From contig CM028132.1 of assembly GCA_016271365.2 (NCBI GenBank), forward strand, positions 1,186,853,001-1,186,917,000: 64,000 bases of DNA, read 5' to 3'. Below the pieces are notes generated by a model. That model ran no database searches and had not been told where the DNA came from. It was given only the letters and a program-made list of their open reading frames with translations. How positions within the stretch are numbered: the first letter of the stretch is position 1; every line of letters begins with the position of its first letter. A program made the translations under genes and the position numbers. This DNA comes from Neoceratodus forsteri. Taxonomy: Eukaryota; Chordata; Ceratodontiformes; Ceratodontidae. Shown here piece by piece: positions 10,291-21,240 of the stretch.

Positions 10291-12372
10291 AAGAAAAATC
10301 AGATTGACCAACATTCTATTCCATAATCAGAGATGTCCTCAGTTCTTTTCTAACACAGATTTGCTAGTTAGCACTCTAGTGTTCTATCATGATCTCTATG
10401 GCTGGGACACGCACACTCGCTCCCTCTGTGATGTACAGTTCGTTGTGACAGCAGGGCCAAAGGGTTCTAACTGCAGATGGATACAAGGGCAGGTGGATGA
10501 GTGGTTAAGACTGTACTGCTGTATATGTCAGTGGCAGTTGTGGCAGTGTCACAGTTCACTGTATGTAGGACAGCACAGCCATGATGAGAAGGCGACTTGA
10601 CAAAGACCCAGAACTTCAGGCAATGGGAATACAACCTGGAGGGAGAAGGTAAGGTAATACATGTGGAAGGCCATTCCATGTGTTTTGAATCATGAGAGGA
10701 AGTGAAGCGGAGGGCAAGCATGGGTGGATAGCTGAATCGGTTCAATGTCATAACCGCAATCGCCAAACTGCGATCACTGTTGCAGCGAGTGTACATTACC
10801 AAAAAGAGAAACGGTGATGTACACTCCCACCGAGAACCAGGCGAACACTGTAAACAGTATTTATGCAGGGGGCTTCACCCCCCTCCCCCCCAACTATAGA
10901 CTGTTAACTCCAGGGTGGTGCATGTCAGGAAGGGGGGAGACAGTTGTAAAAAAAAAAAACCTGCCTGCACAAAAAGCTTTCCCTGCCCAGCCCCGAACCC
11001 TGTACCTAGCTCCCTACAGCCGGCCACCCTCATTGCCACACCATGGGGGCAGCTCAGCAACACTGCACTGCACTACCTCCCATGTACTCTCTTCCTCATC
11101 CCTCCCCTTCCACTGGCCGTCCTACCTTGTTGCTGTTCTTCCCTCACTAACCTGCATCTTCGCTCCTCTTCCGCTGCTACCCTTTCAGGGTAGTTCACAT
11201 TACAGGTGCTGAGATTGAGTCGCTCGAATGCAAGTCGCTCAATCTCAGTCACCCATATTACGGGTTACCGCTGAAACGCCCCAGCAACATACAAATTCAA
11301 CAAATATCAGTCAGAGTGAAACAGCTGATGGTGTACAATGTGCAGTGTGGTGTTCTACTTTACAGTGAACTCACTGTCTGAAGCAGAGGGCTTTTCTTGG
11401 TTAATTCGGAGGTGGACAGTTTAAGATGTGTTGAGGCCCCATGGCTGCAAACAGTGTGTGTACGCCATACTGTGCTACTCCCGGCTGAATGAAAATATTG
11501 TACATGGGGGTGGGGTGGGCCTTCAAGCAGAGTTGGAGAAATCACAGGCAGGCTTAAATATAATTGCACGCTGCCTATATTTTTTCTGACAACCAGCATG
11601 GTGTCCTGCCCAACCAGTGCATGTTTAAAATTTGTAAAGGCTGCCTGACATAGTCAGGACAGAATTCTTGGAATCAGTATAATAAGTCTACTGGAAATGG
11701 ATGAGACAGTTTGCACATGTTACTGTCTAAGTTTACTATGTGGATTACTTGCTTGACTATTCACAATAACTGCAGTAGTGATATGTGTATATTTCCACCT
11801 CGGCATCACTAGCAGCACATAACTGTGGCACAACAGGGCCATTCAATAATGACACTGATGGCACCATATTATTCCAGTCCCGATCTGGCCACTCACAGTC
11901 AAGACTAGTGGAAGGTTATCCTTGCCCTGACTGTACCATTCACATTGGAACACACACACAGCCATCCAAGGCCTCCTCCCTTTCTCCCCACTCCTCGCAA
12001 CATCTCCCAGTAGCCAGCTGTGCCCTACTACACATCTTCCACGCTGCCTGCTGGCTGCCCCCACTATACACAGTTGCCTCTACTCTTTTTTATTGTTGCA
12101 CATCTACAGGAATGTTGTGATATAGCTGCTAAACTTTTTAATTTTATTGTATCAGTATCATCACATGCCCTACTCTAATTATTGTAGGCTCAGATTCTAT
12201 TTTCTGTTCAGAGTGTGTGTATTATTTATTCATTCATTCAAGTTTCTGTATTTTTGTTTAGAATAACTCTAAATTGCAACAAATTCAACTGAGCAGCAAA
12301 AAAAAAAACCCAAAAAAAAACAACCCACTGCTTCGGCACTAGCTATAGGTGCAGTATTTTATTTGTTGTACG
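10291..12372. other. No gene seen; unclassified repeats
   Basis: Short open frames lack domain motifs. Segments near 10380-10620, 10980-11130 and 11930-12060 share CAGCACAGCC, CCAGCTGTGCC and similar words with 7370-8060, pointing to one dispersed repeat family. An A-rich run lies at 12298-12320. Confidence 0.4.
11201..11266. repeat. Perfect 11-bp inverted repeat, hairpin
   Basis: CTGAGATTGAG at 11209-11219 and CTCAATCTCAG at 11238-11248 pair perfectly around an 18-nt loop. Pairing extends imperfectly outward (ATTACAGGTG with CACCCATATTA). It may be a decayed MITE core. Confidence 0.6.
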
Positions 12373-13093
12373 GTAGCGGACCATGCTTCCAGAGACCACA
12401 TGGGCAAAAGGGAGAGTGTTCTTTGTCTGCTGTTTCTCCTTCCTCCCCTCCACCGAAGACGCACGCTTTGCAGCACAGTACAGACGTTAAAGTCTACTTT
12501 CCGGCTCCCGTTTCACTGACTGCCACTGCAATGACACCAGTCGGGTGGATGGACAACTATTCAGGTGGTGGAGTTGAGTGAGCCCGCTAGTTTTAAATTT
12601 TAAAACTCTGCCTTATCCTCTTGTAGTGGACACTGCTGCTGGAGACCATGAGGGCGAGAGGAAACAGCAAAGAATGCTCTCCTACTTCCTCCCATCCACC
12701 GAGGACCTATGAGCACAGTACAGACAATGCAGCCTGCTATTTGGCTCCCGTTTCACTGACTGCCACTGAAATTCTGCTAGTCTGGCATACGGATGATTGG
12801 TTGGCGGAGTTGACAGAACCCAGACACTGCCACTGGAGACCACGAGGGTGAGAGGGTGAGTGGTGTTTGCAGTTACTGCTCCCTCCCATCTACTGTTGAC
12901 CCACACTTCAGAGCACAGTACAGCTGCTGGAACCTGCTTTTTGACTCCCATTTCACTGACTGCCATTGCAGTTCCGCCAACTGAGTGGACAGACGACTGT
13001 TCAGGGGTGGACTTAAGAGAGTCTACGAATTTTAAAGCTCTACCTTATGCTCTAGTAGCGGACACTGCCGCCGGAGACCACAAGGGCAAGTGG
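12373..13093 (+). repeat. Tandem array, units of about 200-250 bp
   Basis: Units begin near 12373, 12623, 12821 and 13055 with a GTAGYGGACACTGCYG...GGAGACCA pattern. Each contains an AGAGCACAGTACAG-like word, then CTCCCGTTTCACTGACTGCC, then a GGCGGAGTTGA-like word. The fourth unit breaks off at 13093, where DIRS-B begins, and resumes at 19241. No coding function is apparent. Confidence 0.78.
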
Positions 13094-13292
13094 AAAAAAA
13101 TACTCACCTTAGTAATCTTGTTTCTTCTAAGGGAATCTTACTGTATTCTGACTTATGCAGTATGATCTCACCATAGGACTGCCCCGGAGCCAAAATGGTT
13201 AATAGAACCTATGCAAATGATAGAATGCTAGGCTCGAGCTCGGTTTTCAAATCACTGTCCCTGGTAAACAACTCGAAACTGTCAGATTCTTA
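13094..13292. repeat. DIRS-B left ITR
   Basis: Inverted copy of 19065-19240. Shared words in order include CTTACTGTATTCTGACTTAT, ACCATAGGACTGCC, GGTTAATAGAACCTATGCAA and TGTCCCTGGTAAACAA. It starts with A-rich sequence and TACTCACCTTAGTAATCTTG. Confidence 0.9.
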
Positions 13293-13541
13293 CGAAGCAT
13301 GCACAAAGCAGTTTCTGGCCAATATAATGATAATAATAATAACAACCCTCTTTAATAAGCAATGAGGGGAAAAATAAGGGAATTACCCCTTCTTTAAAAA
13401 AACTTCCAAAGTGACATCACTAAAACTCAAGTCACAGATGCCCAAAAACAAGAACATTATGTACCCAGAGGTTTGTAACATCTCTACCACAGCTGTAGTA
13501 CAGTGACCATAGGTTTCTAGCAGGGGGAGGAAGGAAGGGAG

Positions 13542-13642
13542 TTCAGAATACAGTAAGATTCCCTTAGAAGAAACAAAATTACGAAGGTGAGTCATTTTTT
13601 CTTCAAACCCCAGGAAATCTTACTGTATTCTGACTTATGCAG
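13542..13642. repeat. DIRS-B internal complementary region
   Basis: The left half (CAGAATACAGTAAGATTCCC, then TTAGAAGAAAC and AAGGTGAGT) is the reverse of the element's left end. The right half (TTCAAACCCCAGGAAATCTT, then ACTGTATTCTGACTTATGCA) is the reverse of its right end. Joined ends of this kind are thought to template circular DIRS replication. The 13293-13541 stretch between ITR and ICR is non-coding. Confidence 0.9.
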
Positions 13643-13695
13643 ATACCAAGCAGTGCCTTTGGAGGTGGGCCTATAACCTATTTAGGAAACAGGAT

Positions 13696-14940
13696 CTACA
13701 GGACTGCTGTGCCAGACCTGGCATCACCTCTGACCTGGACATCCAAAGAATAATGTTTGGAGAATGTGTGGACTGTCTTCCAAGTTGCAGCTTTGCAGAT
13801 GTCCACTAGGGGCATATCTCTAGCAGCTGCTAGCGAGGCTGCAGTACCCCTAGTTGAATGGGCCCTGAGGCCTGCGGGTGGTTGCTTACCCACCTTGCTA
13901 TAGCAAAACTGAATACAGGCTACACTCCATCATACAATGGATCTTTTCATGGCAGGCTTTCCTTTCCCCACATCCTGACAGGTGAGGAAAAGTGGAGTTT
14001 GATCCTGCCTGTGACTTTTTGTGTGGTCGAGGTAGTAACTGATTGCCCTTTTCATATTCAGGTTGTGCAGCCTACGCTCACCTGAGGTGGAATGGTCTGT
14101 GAAGAAGACTGGCAAAGTAACAGACTGGTTGAGGTAGAACTCTGATACCACCTTGGGCAAAAATGTTCTGTTAGTTCTCAGAACTATTCTGTCTCTATAG
14201 ACAGCAATGTAACCAGGCTCTGTGGACAGTGCCTGGAGTTCACTGATCCTTCTGGCCGAGGTAATGGCAACCAGGAACACTGTTTTCCAAGTCACATATT
14301 TGAGGTCTACAGTAGACATGGGCTCAAAAGGGGGCTGCATAAGCTGGGCAATACAAATATTCAGATCCCACATGGGAGTAGGCTTCCTGTGTGGTGGGTG
14401 CAAGTGCAGTAACCCCTTGAAAAACTTCTTGAACACTGGTTTTGAAGCCAAAGAAGATGCCTTACCTGCTGATAAATAAGCTGAAACAGCTGCCAGGTGC
14501 ACTCTTAAGGTGGAAATACTTAAACCTGTGTAATGCATATGGGCCATATAGTCCAGGACTATAGAGAGACTGGCTTGGGCATGGTCCAAACCCTTGCCCT
14601 GACACCAAATTGAAAATCTTTTCCATTTAGCGGCGTAGGTTTTCTTGGTAGAAGTCTTTATGAAAACTCTCAGTATATCCATGACTCCTTCTGAGAGATG
14701 CAGATCTGCATACTCTAAGTCCTCAAGAGCCATGCTTTGAGTCTGAGGGATAGCAGATTGGGATACATGATCCTGCCCTGTGAGGATGACAACAGGTTGC
14801 AACCTCCTGGAGAGACCGATTGGCTTGGCTACTGACAATGATAGGATCATGGAGTACCAAGGCTGTCTGACCCAGTCTGGGGCAATGAGGATCATCAAGG
14901 CCGATTAAAGCCTGAGCTTATTCTACACTTTCAGTAACAG
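13696..14940 (-). pseudogene. DIRS-B tyrosine recombinase, one in-frame stop
   Basis: This is the best-preserved recombinase in the window. The core-binding domain has KWKRFSIWCQGKGLDHAQ and STLRVHLAAVSAYLS. The first catalytic Arg sits in VAITSARRISELQAL (near 14230). The H-x-x-R box is RAHSTRGTAAS and the C-terminal Tyr lies in FSKHYSLD, so all recognisable catalytic residues are present. One TGA after KRSIV (about 13930) interrupts the frame, which otherwise continues unchanged into 13696-13893. The N-terminal end of this open frame carries the last part of the methyltransferase-like domain (MMILIAPDW), in the same frame. Confidence 0.88.
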
Positions 14941-16640
14941 AGGAAAAGGAGGGAAGGCATACAGGAATCTCTCCATCCAGTCCAGCAGAAGTGCATCCAG
15001 AGGAATTGTGCCCTTGATGGAGGGCCTAAAGCAATATTGTGGGAGTTGGTGATTGTCTGGGGCTGCAAACAGATCCACCTCTGGGGTGCCCCATCTCCTG
15101 AAAATGGTCTGTAAGACCTGTTTGTTCAGTGACCACTCATGGTGATTCTGATTCATTCTGCTGAGGGCATCCGCCAAGACATTGTCCTTGCCTGGGAGGT
15201 GGACAGCTGACAGGGAAATGTTCAGGGAGTATGCAAAGGCCCAGATTCTCATTGCCTCTATGCAGAGGGGAGTAAACCTTGTGCCCCCTTCCTTGTTTAT
15301 GTAGTACATGGTGGTTGTGTTGTCTGTTCTTACCTGGACCACCTTTCATTTTACCTGATTGACAAATGACTGAAGAGCCAGAAGAACTGCTCTGAGTTCC
15401 AATAGGTTGATATGCAGAAGAGATTCCTGCTTTTCCCATGTGCTATGTGATCCCCAGATGTGCTCCCCACCCTAGGAGGGATGCATCTGTCGTGAGTACC
15501 AGAGAGGGAACCAGCTGCAGGAAGGGCACTCCTTGTCTGAGATTGCTCCTTTCCTGCCACCACTGTAGGGCTTAGAGAAAAGTGACTGTGACTGGAACTA
15601 ACTTTAAGAGAGAGAGAGTCCCTTCTCTGGAGCAAGTGATCTCTTACATGAAACGGAACGTCTTTCATCTGGTACCTGGCCCCTGACAGTTGCTGTGGAA
15701 GCTGCCATATGGCCTAGCAATTGTAGAAAGTGCCTTGCTGGCCTGGAAACATGAAGTTTGAAGGAACTGGCCACCTGGATAAGGTTGTCCACCCTGTCCT
15801 GAGGCAGATAAGCCATCCCTTTTCTTGTATCCAGTTCTGCCCCAATGAATCTGAGCAGCTGAACTGGTTCCAAAACAGACTTTTTGTGGTCCACCAAGAA
15901 CCCCAGAGTGTAAAGAGTGTCTTGTGTTATTGACAGAGCCTCCCTTACTTGCTCATGTGACTGGCCCAGTATGAGCCAGTTGTCTAGGTAGGGGAACACT
16001 GACATCCCCTGTCGCCTTAGGTGTGTCACTACCACAGCCAGACATTCTGCAAACACCCTTGGAGCAGATGTCAGTCCAAAAGGTATTGCCCTGAATTGGT
16101 AATGACCTGATGGCAACCTGAACCTGAGGTACTTTCTGTGTGCTCTTCTAACTGGGATATGAAAGTAGGCGTCCTTCAGATCCAGGGATGTTAGCCAGTC
16201 TCCCTGTCTTAGAGTAGGTAGTATGGTGGCCAGAGTGACCATCTTGAATTTTGGTTTTGACAGATGCTTGTTTAAGTATCTGAGATCCAGAATGGGTCAC
16301 CACTCCCCTGTTTTCTTTATTGTGAGGAAGTACCTTGAATACACTGACTTTCCTATCTGGTTGGAAGGGACTGGTTCCACTGCCTTTAGGAGCAGAAGGC
16401 TTGAAATCTATTTTTCCAGCAGGGCTGTTTTTGATGGGGAAGATGGTTTGAAAGCTCTTGACCTCAGCTTTGGCATTGCCTTGAAGCTGAGGACAAGTCC
16501 CTGGCCCACTACTTCTAGGACCCACTTGTTTGTGGTGATATTTTCTCACTCCTGGAAATAGTGGGCCAGCCTGCCCCCTACTGGAATTGGGGAGGTGACT
16601 CAAACAGTCCCCTCGGGGTGTCTGTTTGGACTGTGCTACT
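14900..16640 (-). pseudogene. DIRS-B RT, RNase H and Dam-like domains
   Basis: RT at 15604-16242 has SLDLKDAYFHIPV, AIPFGLTSAPRVFAECLAV and FPYLDNWLIL; the second catalytic Asp is Asn. The N-terminal RT part continues to about 16640 in other frames. RNase H at 14923-15342 has VRTDNTTTMYYINKEGGT and VHLPGKDNVLADALSRM. It runs on into RRWGTPEVDLFAAPDN and RFLYAFPPFPLLL of the methyltransferase-like domain. Stops near 14920 and 15604 break the frame. The Asp-to-Asn change alone should abolish polymerase activity. Confidence 0.88.
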
Positions 16641-18600
16641 GGCTGGACACTGGGGCTAGTGCGGCCACTGCCCCTGCCTCTGAAATATCCCAAGGCTGAT
16701 ACTGGGGGAAAAACTTAAGGCTGGAAGAAAGGCCTATAAGTAGATCTGCCTCTGCCACCCTTGCATGAGGCTCCTGGGGGCTGGCAGCTCTTTCTTTAGC
16801 TGCTGCACTTTTGTAAGCAGCCTTGTATTCGTCCATTTTCTTAATGTATGCCTCTGTTTGCTCCCCAAACAGAGGCACAGGGTCGCATGGAAAATCCATG
16901 GTTTTGTTCTGAGTATCTTGTGTCCCCCTACCCAACTAGCACCACCCAACCATGCACTTCTCACTCCCTCCTCTCACCTTGACAATGGCCTCCAGCCTGC
17001 CCACTCCCCTGGGAATACCCTCCTCACTGTTCTCCCCAAATCTCCTTCACATTTAGCCTACCTATGCACTGTTCAGTTCTTAGTCTGAGACACTCTCTCC
17101 ATGTCTGCTCACTGGTCTTTGCTCTACTCCTACCCAACATGTGTAGTCTCATATTTTGAATACTGATTTGCAAACCTGCATCCGCTATACTGTCTGTGCT
17201 ACCTCTTTATAATTTTTGTACTGATATTCACCCTGTTTGTCTACCCACACTATGATGTGGAACCTTTGTAAATGAGCAGTTCCTTGTCAAATGTGTTAAT
17301 CCTAGAGTTAATAAATAAATAACTAGATAAATTAGAGGATCTTAGCCAAGCAAACCTCCTAAGTGACACAGCAGATGCCATATGTCTGGATGCAGTATCA
17401 TCAGAATCTATTGCCATACTGAACTGTGTTTTAGCAGCTTCAATGCCTTTTTGCAGCCTCCTCCAGGTCAGCAGCCATGGGAGGGGGGGCTGCCATGGCA
17501 ATATGCAACACAGTGGACCACATGGTTTTCTGATACCTGGTTATGTAGGCTATATAGGATGCCTGCCTAATAGCCAGGAAGGATCCTAGATACACTTTCT
17601 TAGCAATGGAATCCACCCTCCTAGAATCCTTCTCTGGAGGGTGGGAGGCCAGAGAAATGCCAGCTTTGTTATAAGCTGCGGCCTGTACCACAGCTTCATG
17701 GCTGGGGTGTCCAAAAAGAAAGTCAGTCCCAGTCTTAGCTACCCAGTACTGGTCCACATTTCTGTCTGTGGGTGGGACAGAAGTGGGAGTCTGCAGCACG
17801 TTCATAGTCTGCTTTCTTAAGGATTTGTGTAGAGGAAAGAGCAACCTCTTGGATGGTGGAACATCCATAATTTCTTTATAATCCTTTCCCTCCTCATCTG
17901 CTATAGACTCTTGGGATGGGAGGTAGAGGGACTGAGCCACTTGCTTCATAAAAGCAAAATATGAGGTAAAATCCTTTGTTTTCTTGTCAGGGGAATTTGG
18001 TCTATGAGGATCAGGGGAAATGTCTGGGTCGATAGGCTCCCCATAATCCTCATCCTCATCTTCATCATCAGGCTCATCTCCAAAATCATTATCCCAAAAG
18101 GCTCCCCACTATGGTCTATTAAACCGGGGATTGCCTGTGAACCAGGAATTTGAGGAACTGGTTGCTTACCAACCGGAACTGGGGACTGAAGAGAGTGAAT
18201 TATCCTGATCGCGTTAGCGATCTCTTCAGCAGAAGGAACCGCGGTTTGTTTTGGTTGCAATTCCTGGTGCTTTTCTTCTTCTCAACTGTGACGGCCGGTT
18301 CAGCAGCCTTATCTGTGGTATATTTTTTAGTAGAGCTATCACCCCTGTCACAGGGCAGCCCTTCTGGTTCATCTGGATGCTCAATGGCCGGGTTAGCAGC
18401 CTTTTCAGCCATCCTTTCCCTCAGTCTTTTTAACCTGCTGTCAATGGTAGACTGAGGAAAATTAGCACAAATCTCACAGTCTGTCTGTAAGTGGTCAGAC
18501 CCCAGACAGAACAAGCAAATAAGACGTGGATCTGTTTTTGCAAACAGTTCCCCGCACTCAGTACAGTTCTGGAAACCGGTGGGTCATGTTCTCTTTTTTG
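16636..18600 (-). pseudogene. DIRS-B gag-like protein, split by a LINE fragment
   Basis: The N-terminal Cys/His motif is complete: CTECGELF, then ICLFCLGSDH, then CEIC. An acidic and Ser/Thr-rich linker follows in two frames. The C-terminal region at 17440-17949 (DQYWVAKTGTDFLFGHPS, KKVYLGSFLAIRQASY) continues to RRFAWLRSS at about 17340 and resumes left of the LINE insert with DPVPLFGEQTEAYIKK at 16636-16935. Frameshifts occur near 17946 and 18220. The fold is unknown to me; the role is assigned by position and by similarity among copies. Confidence 0.78.
16920..17334 (+). mobile_element. L2-like LINE 3' fragment inside DIRS-B gag
   Basis: C-rich sequence ends with GATGTGGAACCTTTGTAAAT, GAGCAGTTCC and a GTTAATAAATAAATAA tail. 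The GTGGAACCTTTGTAAATGAGC word is also found at the 3' end of L2-c (56580). Candidate target duplications GAGTATCTT (16911-16919) and GAGGATCTT (17335-17343) differ at one base. Removing the insert rejoins the gag alignment. It is a strongly 5'-truncated LINE copy. Confidence 0.78.
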
Positions 18601-19064
18601 TTTTCTATGACATAACCCCGATACCACACAAAAAGTAAACTTTTTTTTTTTTATCGGTTGTAGAAACTGGCTACAAAGACCAGGAGTTACCCTGGAAATT
18701 TCAAATGAAAAACAAGCCCAGGAGTTACTCCAGTTGAATTTGACCCATGAACCAGGAGTTACCCTGGTTAAATTCAAAACAAACTAGCCAATTATACAGA
18801 GTTGGAACAGAAATTTAAAACTTTAAAATACAAATGAAAGACAACTAGGGAGACTGTCGGTTTCCTCTCGGTTAAGGAACTGGGAAGAAAACGACTACTT
18901 AACCCTCTAAACTAAAAATCTAAACAATTACTACCTGAAAACCAAGGATAGTGAAAGGAATAACAATAAAATAAAGTTTACTAGTGAATAAACTGAGAAA
19001 AATAAAGTTTCTTCTAGCAATGAAGGAGAGCTCTCCGGAGACGTCTTACTGAGGCCAGCGGAGT

Positions 19065-19240
19065 AAAGAATCTGACGGTTTAGAATTGTTTACCAGGGAC
19101 AGTGATTTGAAAACAGAGCTCCAGCCTTGCATTCCATCATTTGCATAGGTTCTATTAACCATTTCGGCTCCAGGGCAGTCCTATGGTGAGACCATACTGC
19201 ATAAGTCAGAATACAGTAAGATTTCCTGGGGTTTGAAAAA
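19065..19240. repeat. DIRS-B right ITR
   Basis: Inverted partner of 13094-13292. It ends in GATTTCCTGGGGTTTGAAAA and is followed directly by the resumed tandem array unit. As the 5' end of a minus-strand element it should carry the promoter. 18601-19064 is non-coding leader, A-rich. Confidence 0.9.
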
Positions 19241-19400
19241 CAGTGTTTTTTGTCTGCTGTTTCACTGAGGACCCATGCTTCAGAGCATAGTACAGCCAAT
19301 GAAGCTTGCTTTTCTGCTCCTGTTTCACTGCTGCTGCAATTCTGCCAATCGGGCGGATGGATGACTGTTTGGGGGGCGGAGTTGAGAGAGCCTGTTACCC
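19241..19400 (+). repeat. Tandem array unit resumed after DIRS-B
   Basis: CAGTGTTTTTTGTCTGCTG matches the interior of the first array unit (AGTGTTCTTTGTCTGCTG near 12415). CAGAGCATAGTACAGCC, CTCCTGTTTCACTG and GGCGGAGTTGAGAGAGCC follow in the array order. It is the missing right part of the fourth unit. Confidence 0.8.
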
Positions 19401-20040
19401 ACTATAAAGGACCTTTCAGCCAAGGGACCCTCACGCTTGCAGCCCTCGTGCTAATGGCGAGTACAAAGGACACTCATCTGGAGCCTGCCCGGAGTCAGCC
19501 TGATGTCTGCAATCGGCCAGGCATGCTGCTCCTGCTCACTTCATTCTGATCGATCATCCCACCTACAGATCAACTCCATGTTCAGCAAGGTAACCTCACC
19601 ATAATGCTGAACTGCTAGGTACTGCTTTCTCCTCATCTTGGGAATAGTGAATCCTTTGCCTTTGGAACCAAACTAGTGAAACTATTTGTCATTAGGCATA
19701 AATGCTGCCTACTGCTTACACCCTATCTGGGTTACCTTGATCTCCTTGCCTTTGGTACCTGTTGTTTAGGATTACATATGATTAGACTGAACACTAATCA
19801 ACTGCTTGCTTTTTATCCGGGTCATCTTAAACTTGTGCCTCAGTCAGTTGCTCATGCTCTTGCTGCCAAGTGTCACACTAGTTATATTTCTGCTAGCCAA
19901 GCCTGCTGTAGTTGTACCACAAAGTTTACTGTCACTTTACTGACCCCATTTACGTACAGCTCTGCCTGACTTGGTTCTAGTTGCTCAACAGTTGCATTTG
20001 TTTCACTAGCACCTTATTTTGTAGTCAGTCTACCTAGGTA
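19401..20040. other. No gene seen; diverged short tandem repeat
   Basis: About 19615-19850 contains three loose repeats of roughly 80 bp built around TACTGCTT, ATCTKGG and GCCTTTGGWACC. This may be the monomeric 5' region of LINE-A, which follows. No open frame has recognisable motifs. Confidence 0.35.
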
Positions 20041-20357
20041 AAGTCTCCTGCCTATAGTCATATCCAACTATGTTCCCTATCCTTCCTGTCTGTATCACTT
20101 TTCTTTCCTTCCTATCCGTCTCCCCATCTTTCCACCCTCCGTCGTCCTCCCTCATCTCTCCTCGTCCTCCGCTGCCTTCATCTTTCCTCTACTCCTTCCG
20201 CTCTCTCAACTCACCTGCTTCCCTTCCCCTACCCCTGCAATCCACCCTGGGCTCATCCATACCCCCTCTCTAAACCATGAAGTTCTCTGCCATGCCTTTT
20301 TCTCTCTTCCACTCTCTCTCTCTCTCTCCCTCCCTCCTTCTTTCCCTCGTTCAAGAA

Positions 20358-21240
20358 GCAGAAGTCACACTCCATTCTCCTTCTACTCTTTATTCTCCTC
20401 CTCCTCCTTGCTGGTGATGTTGAACCTAACTATGGTCCCCTCTCTCCCTCCTCCACCCTACTCTCCCTAAAGACCTAAGCATTTTCCATCTCAGTGCTAG
20501 GAGCCTCCTCCCTAAGCTCGAAACCCTTAAAATCTGGGTTTCTCTGCACTCTCCTGGCCTCCTGTGTACCACTGAATCTCGGCTCTGTTCTAGGGTTCCT
20601 GACGCCAGCGTGGCTCTCTCTGACTACCATCGCTTCCATCAGGACCACGGCAAGCTTCATGGTGGTGTTGCCTTGTATAACCATCAAACCCTATCCTGCT
20701 CCATGTTCAGAGAATCAGTCCCTTACTCTCACAAGCTTTCTGTCAAGCTAACCCTCTTTTCCACCCTCTCCATCTTAGCTGGTATATTTAATGCTCTCTC
20801 TCATCTCACTTCCAATGCTGCTTCCAGAGAGCTCATCCTCCTTGGACACTTCAACTTAAATTGGATCTCCCTGCCTCCAGGCCCACATGCCACAGGACTG
20901 AGTCACTAAACCTTTTGCAACTGATCACTGCACCCACCTGGCTCAATCCTCACTCCTTTAACCGCTCTCTCCTGGATTGGGTGGTCTCCTTCCACCCTAC
21001 CATATCACAGCAGCAAGCATTCTACTGGATGCCTTTAGTGACCACTGCATGACCTACTGTATCAGGAAAGTGAGACCCACTAAATCTGCACCCAAGTAAG
21101 TTTGCTCCAGGTTACTCAGGTCACTGAACACAACTGCCATCTTAGATGACCTGGCTGCCTCCGACTGGTCCCCTGTCTACTCTGCCCTGGACGCTGACAT
21201 AACCCGTTCCCTCTTTCATGTCATTCTCAGCCACACCTAC
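20358..21240 (+). pseudogene. LINE-A ORF2 N-terminus: 2A-like motif and endonuclease
   Basis: Reading from 20358, a hydrophobic leader of Leu/Ile/Phe is followed by AGDVEPNYGP (20410-20439), one residue off the D-V-E-x-N-P-G-P ribosome-skipping consensus (Tyr for Pro). After a stop near 20476 comes an APE-type endonuclease: FHLSARSLLPKLETLKIW, LLCTTESRL, HGGVALYNHQ and ILLGHFNLNWI (the GDFN motif has His for Asp). The coding strand is extremely C/T-rich. The domain is cut by the CR1 insertion at 21241. Confidence 0.75.

Larger units (their letters stand above)
13094..19240 (-). mobile_element. DIRS-B: DIRS-like retrotransposon with both ITRs and ICR
   Basis: All parts are present in minus orientation: right ITR, gag, RT-RNase H-MT, tyrosine recombinase, ICR, left ITR. 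The two ITRs are inverted copies of each other and the ICR joins reversed copies of the two outer ends. The element sits inside one unit of a tandem array, with array sequence resuming on both sides. A LINE fragment (16920-17334) interrupts gag. There is no target duplication of the LTR or LINE type, as expected for recombinase-mediated integration. Confidence 0.9.

Noticed and set aside
12373..13093. CRISPR-like array
   Set aside because: Units are long (200-250 bp), diverged and without spacer/repeat alternation, in a vertebrate-type repeat context.
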